Program-made: the position numbers and the translations under genes | The notes under the pieces: generated by a model | What the model saw: only the letters and a program-made list of their open reading frames with translations | Told to the model about the DNA's origin: nothing | The model's database searches: none | In this document: piece after piece, positions 54,858 through 61,761 of the stretch | Layout of the letters: each line of letters begins with the position of its first letter | How positions within the stretch are numbered: position 1 is the first letter of the stretch | Source: Aureliella sp046290675 | GTDB taxonomy: Bacteria; Planctomycetota; Planctomycetia; Pirellulales; Pirellulaceae | Direction of reading: 5' to 3' | DNA length: 64,000 nt | Assembly (NCBI GenBank): GCA_046290675.1 | Contig: JBKAHA010000008.1 | Span: forward strand, 186,001-250,000

Positions 54858-55166
54858 CGTTGATTCTCAATGAAAGCCGCAGAAATATCGCCTGCGACAG
54901 AAATGGACGGCATGATTTTAAATGACCAATAAAGTCAGTGCATGGGTCGCCAAATGGGTCCATGAATTCGCCAATGAAATGAGGCGTACCCAAAGGACAC
55001 CGAACTTAGGGAGCAGCTGCGGCGCTACGGTGCACACGGGTAGGCATCAGGGCTCGCAAGCCAAGAGTTCCTCTTGCTGCATGAAATGGACCCGCAAAAG
55101 GGAGCTTGACCCGCAAGAGGGAGCTTCGAGCGAAGTTCCGTGCGAGATCTCGAGAGAAGGAGCGAT
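54858..55166. other. Intergenic region with a 19-bp tandem pair
   Basis: This 309-base gap lies between the small Cys/His-rich protein gene and the adaptor gene. It holds two adjacent 19-base units, GACCCGCAAAAGGGAGCTT (55089-55107) and GACCCGCAAGAGGGAGCTT (55108-55126). No gene or clear terminator is visible; a promoter for the adaptor gene may be present. Confidence 0.5.
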
Positions 55167-55583
55167 TCAGAGCAGATAGACTTGCAGCGTGGTGCGCGCA
55201 GGCCCGCGCGGAAGTCTTTGGGAACGCTCAGAGCAAAGCAGATGGGCGAAAGACGGGCATTGCCCGCAGGAGATGCCACGCTCGGTTAACGATACTAAGT
55301 ATTGTGTCGCTAACGGTTCACTACCAAACTGTGTTCGAGCGTTATTGAAATAGTCGTGAGCTCCTTCGCCGGTGCAATCGTGGTGTCCAGCGTCTTGAAT
55401 CGAGAGCCGGTCGTCTAGGGAGACAAATTCTTCATGATGATCTCCCAGTCCTAGCATCTGAACCCAAGCGTTGTGCTCGAGGCAACCGCAAGGACAAGCG
55501 CCGATTTGAAATACGATCATCGCCAAAAGCACGCTGCTCGCGAGCTTTTGCAATCGATTCGATTTCATTTGGGCCGGGAACAT
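55167..55583 (-). CDS. Small exported Cys/His-rich protein in the metal efflux cluster
   Basis: This 138-residue protein (or 133 from a second ATG at 55568, MKSNRL) has a hydrophobic N-terminus (LASSVLLAMIVFQIGACPCGC) ending in a CPCGC cluster that could be a lipobox-like cut. His/Asp-rich stretches follow (GLGDHHEEF, DAGHHDCTGEGAHDYF), then a late CGQCPSFAHLLC pair. The spaced Cys and His residues suggest a metal-binding periplasmic or outer-leaflet protein. It precedes the adaptor and pump genes on the same strand. I recognise no named family; CusF- or CopZ-like function is a guess only. Confidence 0.6.
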   Translation of the reverse strand: MFPAQMKSNRLQKLASSVLLAMIVFQIGACPCGCLEHNAWVQMLGLGDHHEEFVSLDDRLSIQDAGHHDCTGEGAHDYFNNARTQFGSEPLATQYLVSLTERGISCGQCPSFAHLLCSERSQRLPRGPARTTLQVYLL

Positions 55584-55678
55584 GACGGTGAAGCTAGGCT
55601 AAGTGGAAGACTAATTACCAAACTAGCCTACAGTTTAGCTGCGAGCTCACAGAAGAGCAATTTGCCCCGTGAGGTGGG

Positions 55679-55823
55679 CAGGGTCAATCAAAGTTTGAAC
55701 CTGGGTTGAGTAGCAATTCAATACCTAACCCTCTGTTTCCGAGTTTCGCGAGGAATTTGCGGAGGGTCGGAGCCTGAGCGACGGGGAGGAATTCTTCCCA
55801 ACCTTAAACTTTGATTGGCCCTG
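55679..55823. repeat. MITE-like element, copy 3
   Basis: The left end CAGGGTCAATCAAAGTTTGA (55679-55698) is an imperfect inverted match to the right end TTAAACTTTGATTGGCCCTG (55804-55823). GTGAGGTGGG flanks it on both sides (55669-55678 and 55824-55833), like a duplicated target or a shared unit boundary. No transposase frame is inside. Confidence 0.75.
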
Positions 55824-55828
55824 GTGAG

Positions 55829-55974
55829 GTGGGCCAATCAGAGTTTCAAGTTAGAACATGAGCCGCGACGCGTGAGCGACCGGGTATCGCATGAAACCCG
55901 TTGCCAAAGTGGGCAGCGCTGGGCCAGCGGCTCAATGGCGAAACAGCCTAGATTTAAAATTCGATTTGCCCTGG
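55829..55974. repeat. MITE-like element, copy 4
   Basis: The left end has GGGCCAATCAGAGTTTCAAG (55831-55850), and the right end TTTAAAATTCGATTTGCCCTGG (about 55953-55974) is its imperfect inverse. GTGAGGCTGG follows at 55974-55983, a near copy of the flanks of copy 3. It sits head to tail with copy 3 at a period of about 150 bases. Confidence 0.7.
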
Positions 55975-56040
55975 TGAGGCTGGCAAGACGAGGCCAGTTC
56001 TCCCGTATAAAGACTTGCCTGGCTGATTGGATGCGGCGAG

Positions 56041-57684
56041 CTACTGGCCGCTGAGCGCTTGGCCGCGCAGGCTCGTATCGCCTTGGTAGTTCACGCTTTG
56101 TGACAATCCGCCTGTAAGCAGATTGCCTTCGATTCGTGCGCGAGCCTGCGCAAGGTCGGCTTGAGCGGAAACGAACCGCAGATTCGAATCGAAGAACACG
56201 CGCCGGGCGGTCAACTCGCGCAGAAAATCAAATTCACCAGCCTCTTTGCCCTCCTGGATCAGCTCCATCGCAGATTGAGCCTTCGGCAAGATTCGATCTC
56301 GGTAGTTCTGCACCTCCGCTTCTGCTCGCCGGTATTCGCCTAGCGCTCGAGCGAGATCACTTCGGAGTCGAGACCGAATGCGTTCGGCGTTTTGCAACGC
56401 CGAATGATAAGCGGCTGTGGCGGCACGTATGTTGCCTTGGTTCTTGTTGTGCACCGGAACCGGCAAACTGACTTGGATATTGGTAAAGCCGTCACCCGTA
56501 GCATCGTCGGCGGCCAAGCCGAATTGAGTCGTCAAATTGGAGATTGGTTGTAACTTCTGTCGCGCCAACGACGCACAAGCTCGGTCGATGTTGGCCTGTG
56601 CGACAGCCAGCTCCGGGCTGGTTGCATAGAGTTGAGCAAGGATCGCCTCTTGGTCCATCGCAGACTGACCAAACGGTGAGCCTGCATCACTAAAGTTTCC
56701 AGCAACGCGCACGTCACCCAGGTCGGCGACACCACACAAGGCAGCAAGTTGTTGCAGCGCGACCGAGTGATTGATCTCGGCTTGCTGAATCACCAAGTCG
56801 ATCTCACTGAGTTGAATCTCTGATTGCAGGAGGTCGGGACGCGTTCCAACTTTTGCCTCTAACTTATCTGTCGCTAGTTCAACCGATCTTTCCGCTACGG
56901 CACGAAAGTCTTCTGCGAGTTGGAGACGAAGCTGGGCAGACAGTACATCGAAATAGGTGATACGAACGTCCGTCAGAACACGCTGGAGTTGTACTTGATT
57001 CTGCCAGCTCAATGCCGAAATCTCGTGTGCAAGTACGCGTCGATTCCAAGCCAACTTGTCTCCGCGAACCCAGGTCTGCGCGACAAACCCACCATGCTGC
57101 CCAGCGGATCCGTCGTTCCCGATTTCTTGTCCGAAATAGCCAACGGTTGGATTGGGCTTCAGTCCGACTTGCTGGTGTAGGCCGCGTGCTTGGTTGATTG
57201 TTGCAGCTACTTGTAGCAAGGCTGGATTCTGGTTGATTGCCATCTGCTCGAGCAACGCAAGAGTTAGCTGCCGCCGCCCATTTTCTGTGAATCTCGGTTC
57301 GTCCAGCACAACCTGGGAAGCAACCTCTACCGAAGGTGATGCGTCTTCGAGATCGTCCGGAAGGAAAACGCGGGCAGAGGCAAGATTGACTGGAACCGGA
57401 ATGGAACTGTCTCCCTCCGATAATCTTCGCTCGTGGCTTGCTTGTTGAAATCCGGTGGACGCATTGGAGGGCGACGCTTGGGATCGGTTTCCGGACTGGA
57501 GTCCTTTAGAAGTTGGCTTTGCTAAAACGGCCGAGCCCATTTCAGTTCGATATGCCGCCGGTGATTTAGCAGCGAACGGAGCGTGCTGATTCAAACGAGC
57601 AGATGCACATCCAAAGGCTGTAAGCATCCATGCCAGCAATGCTAGCTTGAAGCCAAGTTCGAATGGCTGCTGTAGAAAACGCAT
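56041..57684 (-). CDS. TolC/CusC-family outer membrane lipoprotein
   Basis: From ATG 57684 (MRFLQQPFELGFKLALLAWMLTAFGCASA) this is 547 residues with a lipobox (LTAFGC), so it is a lipid-anchored outer membrane factor like CusC. Two efflux repeats are visible: LLEQMAINQNPALLQVAATINQARGLHQQVG with TYFDVLSAQLRLQLAEDFRAVAERSVELA, and AILAQLYATSPELAVAQANIDRACASLARQKL with AYHSALQNAERIRSRLRSDLARALGEYRRAEAE. An upstream start at 57774 is unlikely. It should complete the tripartite efflux system with the adaptor and RND genes downstream, though a 457-base repeat region separates it from them. Confidence 0.9.
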   Translation of the reverse strand: MRFLQQPFELGFKLALLAWMLTAFGCASARLNQHAPFAAKSPAAYRTEMGSAVLAKPTSKGLQSGNRSQASPSNASTGFQQASHERRLSEGDSSIPVPVNLASARVFLPDDLEDASPSVEVASQVVLDEPRFTENGRRQLTLALLEQMAINQNPALLQVAATINQARGLHQQVGLKPNPTVGYFGQEIGNDGSAGQHGGFVAQTWVRGDKLAWNRRVLAHEISALSWQNQVQLQRVLTDVRITYFDVLSAQLRLQLAEDFRAVAERSVELATDKLEAKVGTRPDLLQSEIQLSEIDLVIQQAEINHSVALQQLAALCGVADLGDVRVAGNFSDAGSPFGQSAMDQEAILAQLYATSPELAVAQANIDRACASLARQKLQPISNLTTQFGLAADDATGDGFTNIQVSLPVPVHNKNQGNIRAATAAYHSALQNAERIRSRLRSDLARALGEYRRAEAEVQNYRDRILPKAQSAMELIQEGKEAGEFDFLRELTARRVFFDSNLRFVSAQADLAQARARIEGNLLTGGLSQSVNYQGDTSLRGQALSGQ

Positions 57685-57979
57685 TTTCTTCTTTGCCAAC
57701 GCAACGTGAGTAAAGCACGGACACCGCATCCGCGTTAGACCGGACACAACAATCACAATGCTTATCGGCGGCACCGGATCATCTCAGACTCTTCCATTCG
57801 ATGACTCATTGGAACCGGAACAAGCCTCACAGTTTGTTTTTCAGCTACCGCTTGCTAGCCAGTGAACGCATCCCGTCCTGTTAGATCGCTGACGTTGGGT
57901 TGGCAGCGATGTTGCGTTGATCCGGTGAAAATAGCTACATGCATTGAGAGTCCACCTTCCACTTAATGCTAGCTTCGCA

Positions 57980-58894
57980 GTGGCCACACAAGACCAAGCT
58001 GTTCTCACCGTTGAAGGCGCAAGCATCGCGTATGGTTCTGTCCAGGCATTGGACGGAGTCTCGATCACGCTGCGCGCCGGTGAAATCCTTGGTTTTCTCG
58101 GCCCAAACGGTGCAGGCAAAACGAGTTTGATCCAGTCGTTGGCTGGTCGCAGGACACTCGACTCTGGTTTGATCCGCTGCCATCTTCCCGGTGTCTACGA
58201 AGATCTGATCGGCGTCGTGCCCCAGGAGATAGCCGTCTACCAGGACCTGACCGTACTTCAGAACCTGAATGTATTTGCAAGCTTCCAAGGTATCCCAAAG
58301 TCGCATCAAAGAGCTGTTGTCGATGAGGCTCTGCAGTGGGCGCACTTGAACGAAAAAAGGAAGACGCTGGCCAAGTCGCTGTCGGGTGGAATGCAACGGC
58401 GATTAAACATAGCTTGTAGCGTGCTGCACCGGCCCAAGATTCTGCTGCTAGACGAACCAACTGTGGGAGTGGACCCGCAGAGTCGCGAGCGTATCTATGA
58501 GATGCTCCAGTCGTTGTTGGAAGATGGTACGTCTATTCTGCTAACGACACATCACTTGGAAGAGGCGCAGGATCGTTGTGACCGGATCGCGATTATTGAT
58601 CAAGGCAAGATCGTTGACTGCGGCACGTTTGAGGATCTATTGACGCGGACGATCGGTACGGCACAGCTCGTACGTGTATCGTTCACGAGTCCGCAGCAAC
58701 GAGTCCCAGCACCGCTGCGTTTGACGACTTCTCGGATGGAAGCAACTTGCGAAATCCAAGATGTTAGTCGCCAGCTCCCCGTATTGTTGTCGCGAGTGCG
58801 AGCTGCTTCACTGCCGATGGAAAATCTGAGTCTACGAAGCCCCACGTTACAGCACATGTTTCTGCATCTCACCGGTAAGGAGTTGCGGGAATGA
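57980..58894 (+). CDS. ABC transporter ATP-binding protein
   Basis: From GTG 57980 (MATQDQAVLTVEGASI) this is 304 residues; TTG 57944 would add 12. Walker A reads LGPNGAGKTS, the Q-loop lies in VPQEIAVYQ, the signature is LSGGMQRRLNIA, and Walker B is ILLLDEPTVGVD with LLTTHHLEEAQDRCDRIAIIDQGKIVDCG after it. The C-terminal extension (about 235-304) is typical of ABC-2 exporters of the drug/antibiotic type. Its stop overlaps the permease start by four bases (ATGA, 58891-58894). Confidence 0.93.
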   Translation: MATQDQAVLTVEGASIAYGSVQALDGVSITLRAGEILGFLGPNGAGKTSLIQSLAGRRTLDSGLIRCHLPGVYEDLIGVVPQEIAVYQDLTVLQNLNVFASFQGIPKSHQRAVVDEALQWAHLNEKRKTLAKSLSGGMQRRLNIACSVLHRPKILLLDEPTVGVDPQSRERIYEMLQSLLEDGTSILLTTHHLEEAQDRCDRIAIIDQGKIVDCGTFEDLLTRTIGTAQLVRVSFTSPQQRVPAPLRLTTSRMEATCEIQDVSRQLPVLLSRVRAASLPMENLSLRSPTLQHMFLHLTGKELRE

Positions 58895-60141
58895 TTAGTA
58901 CGGTTGTCAAAGTCTCGGTGTTAAGGACTTGGAATAGCAAACAAGAGCTGTTGCTAATCTTTGTCGTACCGGTCTTATTCTTTAGCATCTTCGCACTGAT
59001 CTTCAGTCGTGGTGTTGGGATGAGTGTGAAAGAAGTTCGTGTGTCGGTCATCGATGACGAAGGTAGTCGATTGACGCAGAAGATTACGACCGCCTTCCTT
59101 GATCGAGATGAAATTCAGTCGGCGACGGGTATTGGCAAAACGTCAGACGATTGGCGAATCGAGCGGCTCGCTCGGGCTCTGATTAGTCAAGTCGGCGCCG
59201 AAGTCGTTGTTTACTTTCCGCCTGGCTACGGTCGCCAGCCGACGTTGCCCCAGCCGGTCGCAGCGTCCGGCTCATCAGAAAATTTGGATCACGGTCTGCC
59301 CAGTGCTCCAGCGGTCCGAATTCTGAACGAGGGCACCAATCCAATTAGTGCTCAGGTCGTGCAAGCGGCACTTGCGCAGGCAATCGCGAAACAACAAGCG
59401 CGAACCCCACCGCGATTGACTCCGCCTGTGCAATTGGCTGCTGCACGTATGAATACGGGGGGATTAGAAACAGGCGCCGGTCTGTCTGTACCCGAGATTG
59501 AGTTTCAGCAGGACAACGTCTTTGCATCGAATAAGCATCAACCCAAGATAGCCATGTATGCGGCCGGCATCGCGGTCATGTTTTTGTTGTTCTCTGCCAG
59601 CGGAGCTGGTGCAAGTCTGCTAGAAGAGAAAGAGGCGGGTACGCTTGGAAGGCTGTTATCCAGTCGCTTGTCGGTGACTCAGTTATTAATTGGAAAATGG
59701 TTGGCAACAGCAGGTCTGGGGCTGATGCAAATTACCACCATGTTTGTATGGGGGCAGATTGTGTTCCGTGTTGATCTTGTCGGTCATTTGCCTGGCTTTA
59801 TGGCGATGGCAATGGCGACAAGTGCGGCGAGCGCGAGTTTTGCCCTGCTACTAGCAACCGTTTGCCGTAGCCGGCACCAATTGAACGGTGTCGCTCTGGT
59901 GCTGGTTCTGGGGATGTCGGCGATTGGTGGAAGCATGATTCCCCGTTACATCATGAGTGACGGGATGAAACGATTAGGACACCTCACTTTCAACGGGTGG
60001 GCCTTGGACGGATTTAAGAAAATATTTTGGTATGACCTACCTGTATCAGCAATTCAAACGGAGCTGGGTGTGCTGCTCGCCATCGCAGTTGGACTGGGCA
60101 TGCTGGCTCTGTTGATGGCGAACAAATTTCGCATGGCCTAG
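58891..60141 (+). CDS. ABC-2 type transporter permease
   Basis: This 416-residue protein has one N-terminal membrane helix (LLLIFVVPVLFFSIFALIF), a large extracytoplasmic loop (about 50-225) and five C-terminal helices (KIAMYAAGIAVMFLLFSASGAGASLLEEKEAGTLGRLLSSRLSVTQLLIGKWL, GVALVLVLGMSAIGGSMIPR). That is the ABC-2/NatB plan. With the coupled ATPase it should form an exporter. The substrate is unknown. The DUF2141 lipoprotein gene 65 bases downstream may be in the same transcript. Confidence 0.9.
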   Translation: MISTVVKVSVLRTWNSKQELLLIFVVPVLFFSIFALIFSRGVGMSVKEVRVSVIDDEGSRLTQKITTAFLDRDEIQSATGIGKTSDDWRIERLARALISQVGAEVVVYFPPGYGRQPTLPQPVAASGSSENLDHGLPSAPAVRILNEGTNPISAQVVQAALAQAIAKQQARTPPRLTPPVQLAAARMNTGGLETGAGLSVPEIEFQQDNVFASNKHQPKIAMYAAGIAVMFLLFSASGAGASLLEEKEAGTLGRLLSSRLSVTQLLIGKWLATAGLGLMQITTMFVWGQIVFRVDLVGHLPGFMAMAMATSAASASFALLLATVCRSRHQLNGVALVLVLGMSAIGGSMIPRYIMSDGMKRLGHLTFNGWALDGFKKIFWYDLPVSAIQTELGVLLAIAVGLGMLALLMANKFRMA

Positions 60142-60206
60142 CCCGGCCTGATGAGCGCCGGTGATGGTGGCGACGAAGTTGAGAAGAGAGGAAACAAGGC
60201 AAGCCT

Positions 60207-60890
60207 ATGGCGAACTCAACAGTGAACCAAAAAGCGAAGCGAACGACTGAGGGCATCTTTGCAAGTTGTTTGATCTGCTTGTTCTCCGGCTGCACCATGT
60301 TGGGCTGCCGGGTTCCTAAATCCGAGAAACCGATGGAGCCAACGGGCACGCCCAACCAGACTTCTCCTTCCGACTACGGAGCTGCCGCATCGCTTGGCCA
60401 AACAAGTCATCCGTCGGACTCCGCGAACAATCGCAGTTCCGTCGAGACTGCATCGGGTGTCGAGTTTGCTACGCCTGCGAACGCGGGAACGCCTGCCGGC
60501 GCCGTTGGTCAAGCCGGTTCGGATGACGCGATTTCACTCGTGGTCCGCGGCGTGGATCCAGGCAAAGGCCCGGTGATGGTGGCGGTATTTGACTCGGAGG
60601 CCAGTTTTCCGAATCACGAGAATGCGAAATTTAAGGTCAGCTTGAAAGATGAGGGTCCAGTGATCGAAACCTCGATCGCCATCACGCAGGGATCCTTCGC
60701 GATCGCCGCCTATCAGGACCAAGATGGAAACGGCAAGCTCTCGAAAGCGGCTTTCGGCATTCCCACAGAGCCATACGGATTCTCCAACAACGCCAAGGGT
60801 TCTATGGGGCCGCCGAGTTACCAGGCAGCATCCGTCGATGGCAATCAACGGAAGCAAGTCGAAGTCACGTTGTCGAGCCTTTCTTTTTAG
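60207..60890 (+). CDS. DUF2141 lipoprotein
   Basis: This 227-residue protein has a lipoprotein signal (GIFASCLICLFSGC). An 80-residue Ser/Pro/Thr-rich linker follows, then a DUF2141 domain: ISLVVRGVDPGKGPVMVAVFDSEASFPNH, ETSIAITQGSFAIAAYQDQDGNGKLSK and FGIPTEPYGFSNNAKGSMGPPSYQAA. DUF2141 proteins are small beta proteins exported by many Gram-negatives; their role is unknown. It lies 65 bases behind the ABC permease gene and may share its operon. Confidence 0.85.
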   Translation: MANSTVNQKAKRTTEGIFASCLICLFSGCTMLGCRVPKSEKPMEPTGTPNQTSPSDYGAAASLGQTSHPSDSANNRSSVETASGVEFATPANAGTPAGAVGQAGSDDAISLVVRGVDPGKGPVMVAVFDSEASFPNHENAKFKVSLKDEGPVIETSIAITQGSFAIAAYQDQDGNGKLSKAAFGIPTEPYGFSNNAKGSMGPPSYQAASVDGNQRKQVEVTLSSLSF

Positions 60891-60999
60891 GTTGGCTCCG
60901 CAAAGATGGTCTGGGTTTGCAATTGAGTGGGTTTGTCACGTGCGAACGCGGCAGTCAGAACTTGATGAATTTCGCACCTATTCGTGTTGATAGGGATTC

Positions 61000-61761
61000 A
61001 TGAGCGCCACGATATCGATTTTTAACTTTCAAAAACGTTGGGACGCCGTCGTCCTCTTGCACGGTTTGTTTGCCTCCAACCGTTCGATGCAGGCCGCTCG
61101 GGACCGCTTCGAGCGAGATGGCTACCTGGTTGTCAACTTTGGATACAAGACACTATTTCAAACCATTGACGACTATCTCGATGGCCTTGTTCCGATGTTG
61201 GGGCGTTTGAACGATGACCGTGCGGTTCAATCCATTAATTTTGTAACGCACAGTTTTGGTGGGATTCTTGTGCGATATGCACTTGAGCACATCAGTCATG
61301 CCAAATTGCATCGAGCGGTCATGATGGCGCCTCCAAACAACGGCATTCGGTTAGCGCGCTATTCCTTGGGGGTTTTCGATCGCCTATTTCCGATTGTGAA
61401 GCAGATCTCCGATGCGCCGCACAGTTTACCCAACTCGGTTCCTGAGCCGAGCGGAATGGACGTGGGAGTTATTGCTGCAGATCGGGACGTCATTGTGAAC
61501 CGAGAGAGCACCAAGTTGAAGAATCAGTCAGACCACCGGACGATCGCTACGACTCATTTCCGCTTGCCCTATTGCTCAGAAGCTCTGGAATGCGCGTCAA
61601 GATTCTTGCGTCACGGTTCCTTTGACCAAGCCGTAGAAACACGTTCCCAGACGGGTGTAGGTGGTCACGTTGTGGCAGCACCGTCGGTAGCAATGTCGAC
61701 TGAGTCTTTCTCTGCGGAACCCATTTTCTACGCCGACCGAAACGCTAGACGAGCTTCGTGA
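61000..61761 (+). CDS. Alpha/beta hydrolase, lipase-like
   Basis: This 253-residue protein has an alpha/beta hydrolase core: VVLLHGLFASNRSM (oxyanion loop), NFVTHSFGGILVRYAL with the nucleophile Ser in HSFGG, and MMAPPNNGIRLARYSLGVF. GVIAADRDVIVNRESTKLKNQSDHRTIATTHFRLPYC carries the candidate acid and the catalytic His. It resembles triacylglycerol lipases and PGAP1-like esterases. No signal peptide is seen, so it is probably cytoplasmic. Its 3' end overlaps that of the convergent mfd gene by 34 bases. Confidence 0.85.
   Translation: MSATISIFNFQKRWDAVVLLHGLFASNRSMQAARDRFERDGYLVVNFGYKTLFQTIDDYLDGLVPMLGRLNDDRAVQSINFVTHSFGGILVRYALEHISHAKLHRAVMMAPPNNGIRLARYSLGVFDRLFPIVKQISDAPHSLPNSVPEPSGMDVGVIAADRDVIVNRESTKLKNQSDHRTIATTHFRLPYCSEALECASRFLRHGSFDQAVETRSQTGVGGHVVAAPSVAMSTESFSAEPIFYADRNARRAS

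Larger units (their letters stand above)
55584..56040. other. Intergenic region filled by tandem MITE-like elements
   Basis: These 457 bases between the outer membrane lipoprotein gene and the small Cys/His-rich gene hold two adjacent copies of the repeat family, described separately. Short open frames across the repeats are not considered genes. The elements may separate the lipoprotein gene from the rest of the cluster transcriptionally. Confidence 0.6.

Noticed and set aside
54922..55348. Plus-strand frames opposite the small Cys/His-rich gene and its upstream gap
   Set aside because: Arg-rich with no motif; the minus-strand protein has a plausible signal and ordered Cys/His residues.
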